Shown here: piece after piece, positions 1-5,280 of the stretch
Numbering within the stretch: the first letter of the stretch is position 1
Layout of the letters: every line of letters starts with the position of its first letter
NCBI GenBank assembly: GCA_016931085.1
Contig: JAFGFO010000200.1
Coordinates: forward strand, 1-5,280
Length of the DNA: 5,280 bases
Direction: 5' to 3'
From: Thermoflexales bacterium
GTDB taxonomy: Bacteria; Chloroflexota; Anaerolineae; Fen-1058
Translations under genes and position numbers: made by a program
The notes under the pieces: generated by a model
Told to the model about the DNA's origin: nothing
The model's input: the letters and a program-made list of their open reading frames with translations, nothing else
The model's database searches: none

Positions 1-2198
1 CCGCTAGAGGGGATCGCGCCGGTCGAGGCCAGGCTGCTTGCCCCAAGCTTGACCACAAAGCCATCCCCATAGTCGCCATAGCTTGCATCGAAGGGCTTGG
101 CCATGGGGAAATCGGACGATTGCGTGACGCCTGCAACGTAGACGCTTCTCTGGCCGTCGACGGCGATCGCCTTGGGCCAATCGTAATCGCTCCCACCCAG
201 GTACGAGGCGTAGACGAGGTTTGAGCCAGGCGGGTCGAGCTGTGCTACAAAGCCATCGCCCGTCCCGCCACCATGCGTGCCCTGGAACGCATCCTTGACC
301 GGAAGATCCGTGGACCAGGTATCGCCCGCAACGTAAACGTTGCCGTAGCGGTCGAGCGTGATGGCCTGACCCCAATCGTCGCCGCTCCCGCCCAAGTAGG
401 TGGAAAAAACCAATCCCGAGCCGTCGGGCTCGATCTTGGCGATAAAGGCGTCGTTGCTATCAAGCACGCTGCCGTTGTAGGTGGTGTTATAGGCGCCCGG
501 CGTGGTAGGAAAGTAGGTCGACTCGGTGTGGCCCGTGACGAAAGCGTTGCCCAAGGCGTCGACGGCGACAGCGTGGGCGCGGTCGTCGTCCTCGCTGCCG
601 CCCAGGTAGGTCGAATAGCGATGCGCCGAGCCGGTGCTGTTGAAAGTGGTCACAAACGCGTCAAACCAGCTCCCGCCCCCCGCGGCCTGAAAAGCGCCCA
701 CCGTGACCGGGAAATCGCTCGAGCGCGTCTCGCCCACGACGTACGCGTTGCCGCTGGCATCGCAGGCGATGCCATGCGCACGGTCCTCAGCAGCGCCCCC
801 CAGGTAGGTGGCGTATAAAACAGAAGGCGTGCTGCTGTTGAGCCTGGCGACAAACGCATCGTTGCCCCCGCCCTGGAAAGCTGGCTGCTGGGGATTGACG
901 GTGGGAAAGTCGGACGAGCTTGTATAGCCCGTCACGTACACGTCGCCCACACCGCCCACGGCGATCGCCTGGGCGAACTCATCGTCCGTCCCGCCCAGGA
1001 AGGTCGAAAAGAGCAAGGCCGAGCCAGACGGGTTGAGTTGCGTAATAAAGGCATCCACTCGACCGCCCAAGCTGCTTTGAGTAGGCGATGCGGTGGGAAA
1101 GTCGGTGGAAGAGGTGTAGCCCGCGACGTAGGCGTTGCCGCTGCCGTCGATCGCAATGCCCACGCCGTACTCGCCCCAATCCCCCCCCAGGTAGGTGGAG
1201 TACATCAAGGACTGGCCATCCGCGCTCAACTTGGTCACAAAAGCATCCCGCCTGCCACCCGGCGGCGGGAGTGGATTTTGGGTGGGAAAGTCGGACGAAT
1301 AGGTGTTGCCCGCCACGTACACGTTGCCGCTGGCATCTACGGCGATGCCACTGACGGCATCCTCGTAATCCCCTCCCAAGAAAGTGGCATACTCTATGTG
1401 GGGATCAATAATCAGAGGGAGAGTGACATCATAGGCCGCCACTTGGAAACGCACCTGGCGCTCGCCGCTGAGCACGTACTGAGTCGGAACAGCGCGCTGT
1501 TCCCCCTCGAACTCCTGGTACACATAGGGGCTGGCCTGGCGGATCTCACCGTTCGACACGTACAAGACGAGATCACCTCGAGCGTCTAGCTCCACACGGT
1601 CCACCCCTTCGAAAGCCAGGCAGATGCTGCTTGGGTCTGCACCGGGGGCCACAACATAAGTACCCTTGAGGGCGCCTTGCTCGCCGTCGTAGTGCAGATC
1701 AATGCCGGGGTACAGCTCGCGGTAGACAATGCCAGCATAAGTGGGGAGGTCAGTCCGCCAATGCCCTGGATCGCTGCCGATGAAGTAATTGATGCTGCCC
1801 GGCAAACGATGGATGCCTGTGATCTCAGGCGCCGGATTCGCCCCTTCGAAACGCGCCCGCACGACGATAGGGGCTAAAGTGAGCGCGGCTGCCTGGTCAG
1901 AGGCAGCCCGTTCCGCCTCGACTGCCGCGGGCGGCAGCGATAGAACCATTCCGTCGGAGGTGAAAAAGACCACCCCTCCCATGCTATGGACTTGAAAACG
2001 CGCGTCCGGATGGGTTTGCCCGGCGTTGGGCACGAAAGAAAGCGGCCATCGACTGATATCTGATCTTTGTGGGCCAGTGAGTACAGTAGATGCAAGTTCT
2101 GAGGGGACGCGCAGCGCCAGGAACGTTATAAGTAGTAACGAGAGTATACCAATATTCAAAACACCAGCTTGCAAACGAGGCTTGAATCGTGTTGTCAT
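1..2198 (-). CDS. Secreted SBBP beta-propeller repeat protein (DUF7948-type N-terminus), 3' end outside window
   Basis: The frame is open from the ATG at 2198 to the window edge, giving 732 codons with no stop. Residues 1-37 look like a signal peptide: basic start (RFKPR), hydrophobic core at about 14-29, possible cleavage near LAS at 35-37. Residues about 50-265 match the domain that precedes SBBP repeats in this family (DUF7948): WPLSFVPNAGQT at 51-62, INYFIG at 136-141, YPGIDLHYDG at 163-172 and a closing PLIIDP at 261-266. Seven propeller units follow at 270-718, then a Ser/Ala/Gly-rich linker begins. No catalytic motif is visible. The protein is expected outside the cytoplasmic membrane; many relatives are large surface or secreted proteins of unproven function, perhaps binding or adhesion. 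A Shine-Dalgarno AAAGGAG at 2214-2208, nine bases before the ATG, supports the start. The 100-bp gap to the upstream mscS-like gene shows no clear promoter or terminator. The C-terminus, which could carry a sorting or enzymatic domain, is not visible. Confidence 0.9.
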   Translation of the reverse strand, partial: MTTRFKPRLQAGVLNIGILSLLLITFLALRVPSELASTVLTGPQRSDISRWPLSFVPNAGQTHPDARFQVHSMGGVVFFTSDGMVLSLPPAAVEAERAASDQAAALTLAPIVVRARFEGANPAPEITGIHRLPGSINYFIGSDPGHWRTDLPTYAGIVYRELYPGIDLHYDGEQGALKGTYVVAPGADPSSICLAFEGVDRVELDARGDLVLYVSNGEIRQASPYVYQEFEGEQRAVPTQYVLSGERQVRFQVAAYDVTLPLIIDPHIEYATFLGGDYEDAVSGIAVDASGNVYVAGNTYSSDFPTQNPLPPPGGRRDAFVTKLSADGQSLMYSTYLGGDWGEYGVGIAIDGSGNAYVAGYTSSTDFPTASPTQSSLGGRVDAFITQLNPSGSALLFSTFLGGTDDEFAQAIAVGGVGDVYVTGYTSSSDFPTVNPQQPAFQGGGNDAFVARLNSSTPSVLYATYLGGAAEDRAHGIACDASGNAYVVGETRSSDFPVTVGAFQAAGGGSWFDAFVTTFNSTGSAHRYSTYLGGSEDDDRAHAVAVDALGNAFVTGHTESTYFPTTPGAYNTTYNGSVLDSNDAFIAKIEPDGSGLVFSTYLGGSGDDWGQAITLDRYGNVYVAGDTWSTDLPVKDAFQGTHGGGTGDGFVAQLDPPGSNLVYASYLGGSDYDWPKAIAVDGQRSVYVAGVTQSSDFPMAKPFDASYGDYGDGFVVKLGASSLASTGAIPSS
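45..1391 (-). repeat. Seven tandem SBBP beta-propeller units within the CDS
   Basis: Each unit opens with a [YF][AS][TS][FY]LGG motif, at residues 270, 333, 397, 462, 528, 598 and 663, giving spacings of 63, 64, 65, 66, 70 and 65 residues. Within units the order is LGG, a D/E-rich turn, GIAVDASGNAYV or a variant, a TxSSDFPT-like segment, then DAFV plus a short Lys/Asn loop. This is the SBBP (PF06739-type) pattern. The copies have diverged in DNA sequence, so this is an old protein repeat and not a recent duplication. After the seventh unit (FVVKLG, about 714-719) the pattern stops. Seven units is the number the family name implies for one closed propeller, but the closure is inferred. Confidence 0.9.
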
Positions 2199-2207
2199 GG
2201 CACATTT

Positions 2208-2214
2208 CTCCTTT
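2208..2214 (-). promoter_or_regulatory. Shine-Dalgarno AAAGGAG for the SBBP protein
   Basis: AAAGGAG on the minus strand lies nine bases before the ATG at 2198. It supports that Met, which is directly followed by a good signal peptide, as the start. Confidence 0.7.
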
Positions 2215-2298
2215 ATCACTCACAATTTTCGTAGTCGCTCAGGCAGTCGCCTTCTATCACAGTTTGCACCAGGCTAGACAAATCCGTCAAGGGATTCG

Positions 2299-3123
2299 TC
2301 AGTTCACCGCCCGTGTCAACACATGGTGGGTGGGGAAAGGGAGCTCTATCCCGGCCTGATCGAAAGCGGCCTTGACGGCCCGGCCGGCCCGGTCCTGCGC
2401 ATCCAAGAAGGTGGTCTGGCTCAACTCGACCCAAAAATAAATCGTCATGTCGATGGATGACTGCCCAAAGGCCAGAAAAATCACCTGTGGAGCCGGCTCT
2501 TGGACGATGCCGGGGATGCCGGCCAGGGCCGCCAGCGCGCTGCGGGTCACCCGGTCGAGATCAGAGTCACACGCCACGCCGATAGGCAGCTCCAGGCGGC
2601 GGCGCTGCGTCTTGGAGAAATTCTTGATGACCGAGACATAGACGTCGCCGTTGGGTATCAAGACCAGCAGCCCGTCCACGGTGCGCAGCTCAGTGGCGCG
2701 CAAGCTGACGCGCGTCACCGTCCCGGAATAGCCCTCGACCTCGATGGCATCGCCGATGTCAAAGGGTTGTTGAACGAGCAACAAAATGCCCGCCACGAAA
2801 TTCTTGGACACGTCTTGCAGGGCAAAGCCAATCGTAAACCCGATGATGCCCAGCCCGGCCAGGAAGGCCGTCAGGTCAAAATTCATCTGCTCCAGCGCCA
2901 GGGCCACGCCGAGGCCAACCACGGACCAATGCACCAGGCGCGTGAGCAGCAATCTGATTTCATAGTCGGTTTTGCGCACCGCCAGGGCGCGTTTCATCCC
3001 ATGCGCAGCCCAGCGGGCCAGGTACAGGCTGGCAAAGAACAAGACCAGGGCGGCGACCAGCCTTGGGAAAAAAGGCAATACCTTGTCGCTTAGCGCTTGC
3101 AGCCACACAGATAGAACGTCCAT
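2299..3123 (-). CDS. mscS: Small-conductance mechanosensitive channel, MscS family
   Basis: This 274-residue protein is close to the length of E. coli MscS (286). It is an inner-membrane channel that opens under membrane tension to release solutes during hypo-osmotic shock. Three membrane helices are visible: about 15-37, 62-80 and the pore helix from about 84 to 118. The pore helix has the Gly/Ala packing pattern (AGLGIIGFTIGFALQDV, 89-105), then the family signature QQPFDIGD at 118-125. The beta domain follows with LRTVDGLLVLIPNGD (146-160) and IKNFS (166-170); the alpha/beta C-terminal cage runs to the end. From a remembered alignment, the E. coli gate residues Leu105 and Leu109 correspond to Phe96 and Phe100, and the kink Gly113 to Asp104. 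An in-frame TGA three codons before the ATG fixes the start; the Shine-Dalgarno (GAGG, four bases away) is weak and close. The gene sits 25 bp beyond the inverted-repeat element. Confidence 0.93.
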   Translation of the reverse strand: MDVLSVWLQALSDKVLPFFPRLVAALVLFFASLYLARWAAHGMKRALAVRKTDYEIRLLLTRLVHWSVVGLGVALALEQMNFDLTAFLAGLGIIGFTIGFALQDVSKNFVAGILLLVQQPFDIGDAIEVEGYSGTVTRVSLRATELRTVDGLLVLIPNGDVYVSVIKNFSKTQRRRLELPIGVACDSDLDRVTRSALAALAGIPGIVQEPAPQVIFLAFGQSSIDMTIYFWVELSQTTFLDAQDRAGRAVKAAFDQAGIELPFPTHHVLTRAVN

Positions 3124-3148
3124 CCTACCTCACTCTTTCCGATACTAT

Positions 3149-3276
3149 CTAGGAGCTTGTCGGAGAGAGCGTTTTGTAGGGCGGCTTTCTACGCCAAAGG
3201 CGTCCTGCGGATAGCCGCCAGGCTTGCGGCAGGTATGGAAACCTGCCCTACGACGCTCTCTCCGACAGCCTGCTAG
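3149..3276. mobile_element. MITE-like 128-bp inverted-repeat element bounded by CTAG
   Basis: The arms are imperfect inverted repeats of about 30 bp. The left arm runs 3149-3182 and the right arm 3245-3276. TGTCGGAGAGAGCGT at 3158-3172 is matched perfectly by its complement at 3253-3267, and GTAGGGC at 3176-3182 by its complement at 3245-3251. The arms differ by a 2-base length change and a few substitutions. CTAG lies at both outer ends (3149-3152 and 3273-3276). It could be a 4-bp target duplication of the YTAR kind known for the IS5 group, or contain a TA duplication as in IS630/mariner-type elements. No open frame fits inside, so it would depend on a transposase encoded elsewhere. It fills most of the 149-bp gap between the AsnB-like and mscS genes. 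It could also fold in mRNA and reduce readthrough. Mobility is inferred from structure; other copies would have to be found. Confidence 0.65.
3181..3247. repeat. Two internal hairpins inside the inverted-repeat element
   Basis: The first is a nested hairpin: GCGGCT at 3181-3186 pairs with AGCCGC at 3213-3218, and inside it ACGCC at 3191-3195 pairs with GGCGT at 3199-3203 around an AAA loop. The second is a 7-bp stem: GGCAGGT at 3228-3234 pairs with ACCTGCC at 3241-3247 around a 6-base loop. With the long outer arms closed, the single strand would form a branched, three-way shape. The end of the second stem overlaps the inner end of the right arm, so some pairings compete. Confidence 0.6.
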
Positions 3277-4610
3277 TGCCTGGGCGAACCCTTGGTTCGC
3301 CCCATCCACGACAGGTCCACCACATCGCCAAAGAATTGGCGAAAAATGCGATAGTACAACAATTCCTCTTTGGTGTTTAGCACCCACCCATTCGGCAGCC
3401 CGCGCTCCCGCTCGAAATCGGCCTGGCTGATATGCTGCTTGGCATGCTGGGCAAGTTGCTCGCCCACACCCGCGCCTTCCCAGAATTTGGCCTTGGTCCG
3501 ATTCAGAACAGATCTGGGCAGCGCGCCGTCCATCGCCCGGCGCAAGATCCATTTTTCCACGCCAGCGCGCAGCTTGAACTTGGCCGGGATGCGCAGCGCG
3601 TAATCCACCACGTCCGGGTCGAGAAAGCCCACGTGTGCCACAGTGCCGTGCGCCGACGCGCAGCGATCCACGCGTTGGAGCGCCGTGTTATGCAAGCGGC
3701 GCGTGATGTCGATCAATTCGTCGGGCAACTGTGCCGGGTCGAGTGCTTTCAAATAGTCGTAGCCCGCGAACAACTCGTCACCGCCTTCGCCCGAAAACAC
3801 CGCCGGCACGTAATCAGCCGCCAGCCGGGCCACAAGGTAGTTGGTGATGCTCGAGCGCACCAGCAGCGCGTCGAACGATTCGAGGTGGTAAATCACGTGG
3901 GGCAAGGCCAACACCATGTCTTCAAAGCTCACGACGATCTCGTGATGATCCGACTGGATAAAGTTTGCCACAACGCGGGCGTGCTTCAAATCGGGCGCGC
4001 CCGCCACGCCGGCGGCAAAGGTGTGCAGCGTCTTGACGTGCGGGCGCGCCAGGGCGGCCATCGCACTGGAATCCAGGCCGCCGGAGAGCCAAGCCCCCAT
4101 CACGTCATCTTTGATACGCCGCCGCACAGAAACATTCAAGCGGCGGTGCAATTCTTGCGCGATGGCATCGGGCGAATCGGCCAAGGGCGGCAACTTGCGC
4201 AATTGGAAATATCGGTCCAGCCGCGTGTCGTAGCGGTGTCCCGGCGGTAACTCGCGCACGTCACGCGTGACGGCCAGCATCGCTTTGACTTCGGAGGCGA
4301 AGCACAAGTGCCCCTCCTCCGTATAGCCATAGTACAAAGGCGCCACACCCAACGGGCCGCGCAGCAGCGTCAACTGGCCGTCGACCACCTGGGCTTGCGC
4401 CAGATTTCCACCCCCTATATCATCTCGTACCATACCTTGCCCCAGCAAAGCCGCCGAACCCGCCTGGGGCTGCGTCCAAGTCATGCCAAGGGTATTTCCC
4501 TCGATCTCGACGACCTGGAGCCCAGCCGGGCCGCGATGCGCCATCTTGTCCAAGGTTCGATTGACATCCGTTTCCTTCCCTAAACTCGCGATTCCTGCAA
4601 TACCAGCCAT
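3273..4610 (-). CDS. Asparagine synthetase B-family protein with degenerate glutaminase domain
   Basis: The 445 residues align along their length with E. coli AsnB (554), which makes asparagine from aspartate, ATP and glutamine in the cytoplasm. The synthetase domain is well kept: pyrophosphatase loop LSGGLDSS (175-182), HTFAAGVAGAPDLK (196-209), YHLESFD (241-247), SGEGGDELFAGY (273-284), a Lys in RTKAKF (371-376) and a C-terminal NTKEELLYYRIF (412-423). The N-terminal domain is abnormal. It starts MAGIAG where AsnB has MCGI, so the Cys nucleophile is absent. It keeps HRGP (25-28), GPLGVAPLYYG (85-95) and FASEVKAML (104-112), but the NGEIYN segment between them is missing. GTVAHVGFLD (322-331) replaces GVEARVPFLD, so the catalytic-region Glu (E. 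coli Glu348) is Val324. ESFDALLVRSS has Leu-Leu where E. coli has Thr322-Thr323. An ammonia-dependent or different amide- or adenylate-forming reaction is likely; the true substrate is unknown. The gene starts 21 bp after the UPF0316 stop, so co-transcription is likely. Its TAG stop lies within the CTAG edge of the adjoining inverted-repeat element. Confidence 0.9.
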   Translation of the reverse strand: MAGIAGIASLGKETDVNRTLDKMAHRGPAGLQVVEIEGNTLGMTWTQPQAGSAALLGQGMVRDDIGGGNLAQAQVVDGQLTLLRGPLGVAPLYYGYTEEGHLCFASEVKAMLAVTRDVRELPPGHRYDTRLDRYFQLRKLPPLADSPDAIAQELHRRLNVSVRRRIKDDVMGAWLSGGLDSSAMAALARPHVKTLHTFAAGVAGAPDLKHARVVANFIQSDHHEIVVSFEDMVLALPHVIYHLESFDALLVRSSITNYLVARLAADYVPAVFSGEGGDELFAGYDYLKALDPAQLPDELIDITRRLHNTALQRVDRCASAHGTVAHVGFLDPDVVDYALRIPAKFKLRAGVEKWILRRAMDGALPRSVLNRTKAKFWEGAGVGEQLAQHAKQHISQADFERERGLPNGWVLNTKEELLYYRIFRQFFGDVVDLSWMGRTKGSPRH

Positions 4611-4617
4611 TTTTTCA

Positions 4618-4623
4618 CTCCTT
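4618..4623 (-). promoter_or_regulatory. Shine-Dalgarno AAGGAG fixing the AsnB-like start
   Basis: AAGGAG on the minus strand lies seven bases before the ATG at 4610. The TAG stop of the upstream gene (4634-4632) is in the same frame, and none of the codons between it and the ATG is a start. The protein therefore begins MAG, and the lost Cys is not an annotation artefact. Confidence 0.8.
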
Positions 4624-4631
4624 GTTTCTCT

Positions 4632-5144
4632 CTACTTGCTCAAGCGCCAGCCGCGATACACGCGCCGCGCTTCTTCAACCGTAACAAAGGCTTTATTATC
4701 CACCCGGTCCACGATCTGAAGCACGGCCGGCAAATCGGCGCGGCGCACCATCACTTCCAGGACATTTACAGCGCGATTCATACCCTGGCCCGTCATCTCG
4801 GTCGCGCCAAAGCCAAGCTGGCGGATCGCCTGGGCGAGATCGTGCCCCATCTCGGAGGATATAATACGCACGATAGTAAAACCGAGCGCCAGCCGCTCTT
4901 CGATCGTCATGCCAACAATCGTCCCGGCCGCAAAACCGCCGGCGTAACCCAACACATTCCACAGGTTGTCTATATTGCGCACGACCTGGCTGATGGCGAT
5001 GGCAAAAATGCCCACCTCGACAAAACCGATAGCCCCAGCCAACAGCTTGCGGCCGCGCACGGTCATCAGGATACGCAGCGTGCCCAGCGTCACGTCGGTG
5101 AGGCGCAGGCAAAAGACGAATAATCCACCTAGAATGGGATGCAT
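4632..5144 (-). CDS. UPF0316-type membrane protein (DUF5698 + DUF2179)
   Basis: From the ATG at 5144 this is a 170-residue protein, normal for UPF0316 proteins. The N-terminal half is a membrane domain with three likely helices, at about 4-24, 33-53 and 62-80, separated by short basic or polar loops (TVRGRK, RNIDNLWN). This corresponds to DUF5698. After IEERLALGFTIVRIIS (81-96) comes a soluble DUF2179-like domain with a Gly-rich turn (MTGQGMNRAVNVLEVMVRR, about 116-134), then IVDRVDNKAFVTVEEARRV (about 143-161). DUF2179-type domains in related membrane proteins (YitT and similar) are thought to bind small ligands; the role of UPF0316 proteins is unproven. The start is chosen because GGAGGG (5153-5148) stands just before this ATG. 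It is the first gene of a probable two-gene unit with the AsnB-like gene 21 bp downstream, and 11-bp direct repeats lie upstream. Family confidence is high; function is unknown. Confidence 0.9.
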   Translation of the reverse strand: MHPILGGLFVFCLRLTDVTLGTLRILMTVRGRKLLAGAIGFVEVGIFAIAISQVVRNIDNLWNVLGYAGGFAAGTIVGMTIEERLALGFTIVRIISSEMGHDLAQAIRQLGFGATEMTGQGMNRAVNVLEVMVRRADLPAVLQIVDRVDNKAFVTVEEARRVYRGWRLSK

Positions 5145-5147
5145 AGG

Positions 5148-5153
5148 CCCTCC
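5148..5153 (-). promoter_or_regulatory. Shine-Dalgarno GGAGGG deciding the UPF0316 start
   Basis: GGAGGG on the minus strand, with GGAGG four bases before the ATG at 5144, favours that ATG. An in-frame TTG eight codons upstream (5168) would place this motif inside the coding region and has no comparable ribosome binding site. Confidence 0.7.
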
Positions 5154-5172
5154 AAAACAATCAAACAACTCT

Positions 5173-5178
5173 ATGATA
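5173..5178 (-). promoter_or_regulatory. Possible -10 box TATCAT of the UPF0316/AsnB-like operon
   Basis: TATCAT on the minus strand matches the sigma-70 -10 consensus at five of six positions and lies about 28 bp before the UPF0316 ATG. At a 17-bp spacing the -35 position reads AGGCAA, a poor match. It overlaps the last of the 11-bp direct repeats, an arrangement typical of activator-dependent promoters. This is inference from sequence only. Confidence 0.35.
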
Positions 5179-5194
5179 GCTCATAACGAAACGG

Positions 5195-5238
5195 CTTGCC
5201 TCAAGTTTAGCTCAAGAAAACCTAAAGTTTACCAAAAG
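5195..5238 (-). promoter_or_regulatory. Four tandem 11-bp direct repeats, candidate operator
   Basis: On the minus strand, reading downstream, four abutting 11-mers are CTTTTGGTAAA (5238-5228), CTTTAGGTTTT (5227-5217), CTTGAGCTAAA (5216-5206) and CTTGAGGCAAG (5205-5195). All begin CTT, all have G at position 6, and three of four end in AAA or AAG. An 11-bp period puts each copy on the same helix face. That is typical of tandem binding by OmpR/PhoB-type response regulators; the cyanobacterial Pho box (8 bp plus a 3-bp spacer) has the same period and a similar TTAxCCT-like core on the opposite strand. The array ends over the expected -35 position of the candidate promoter. The remaining 42 bases to the window edge show nothing I can name. 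Confidence 0.45.
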
Positions 5239-5280
5239 AAAACTGGGGTCGAAGCTGCTGCGCTACGGGCAAACGTATGC

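Noticed and set aside
193..1391. Regular spacing of about 195-210 bp that could suggest a DNA repeat array or CRISPR.
   Set aside because: The period is explained by coding repeats of 63-70 residues; the units are too long and diverged for CRISPR repeats.
273..1589. Open frames on the plus strand opposite the SBBP repeat region, with repetitive VARDV/QVGG-like translations.
   Set aside because: The repetition mirrors the SBBP repeats read from the wrong strand; the minus-strand frame is continuous and has family motifs.
2285..2290. TTGACG as a -35 box for a separate SBBP-gene promoter in the 2199-2298 gap.
   Set aside because: The position 17 bp downstream reads GCAAAC, and no TATAAT-like sequence lies at an acceptable spacing.
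3149..3276. Intrinsic (Rho-independent) terminator after the AsnB-like gene.
   Set aside because: The hairpin is far longer than a normal terminator and has no T-run after either arm. A terminating effect is possible but not supported.
3432..4250. Long open frame on the plus strand opposite the AsnB-like gene (about 270 codons).
   Set aside because: Its translation is His/Arg/Gln-rich with no recognisable domain, while the minus-strand frame has clear family motifs throughout. It is a GC-driven shadow.
3273..4610. Lasso-peptide cyclase or beta-lactam synthetase in a biosynthetic cluster.
   Set aside because: The family relation allows it, but no precursor peptide, RRE protein, leader peptidase or other cluster gene is in the window, and the sequence is closer to AsnB than to those subfamilies as far as I can judge.
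5145..5168. An eight-codon longer UPF0316 protein starting at a TTG (5168).
   Set aside because: The codon is TTG, lacks its own ribosome binding site, and would bury the GGAGGG that suits the ATG at 5144.

Overview
The window holds four protein genes, all on the minus strand, so it reads right to left. The DNA is moderately GC-rich. The gene content points to a free-living bacterium with many secreted repeat proteins, and I lean towards Chloroflexota. That is a family-content inference; there is no rRNA or marker gene here to settle it.

Right end (5280 to 3273): a short AT-rich leader carries four in-phase 11-bp repeats just upstream of a possible -10 box. A small membrane protein of the UPF0316 type (DUF5698 plus DUF2179) follows, at 5144-4632. 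After a 21-bp gap with a clear Shine-Dalgarno comes a 445-residue protein of the asparagine synthetase B family, at 4610-3273. The two very probably share a transcript. The AsnB-like protein is unusual. It begins Met-Ala instead of Met-Cys, its glutaminase domain is strongly shortened, and the conserved Glu of the synthetase-domain motif that ends in FLD is Val. The ATP-pyrophosphatase loop and other synthetase motifs are intact. It probably does not use glutamine as nitrogen donor, and its substrate may not be aspartate.

Middle (3276 to 2299): a 128-bp imperfect inverted repeat bounded by CTAG on both sides fills nearly all of the next intergenic gap. It looks like a small non-autonomous mobile element (MITE-like). 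Its right-hand CTAG supplies the TAG stop codon of the AsnB-like gene. An MscS-type mechanosensitive channel gene follows (3123-2299).

Left end (2198 to 1): a large exported protein runs off the window edge after 732 codons. It has a signal peptide, the N-terminal DUF7948-type domain usual in this class, and seven successive SBBP beta-propeller units, then a Ser/Ala-rich linker. Its frame is open throughout.

The four genes do not form an obvious single pathway. The UPF0316/AsnB-like pair is the only arrangement that suggests joint function. MscS and the propeller protein look like ordinary membrane and cell-surface neighbours. I see no RNA gene, CRISPR array, intact transposase gene or convincing intrinsic terminator.
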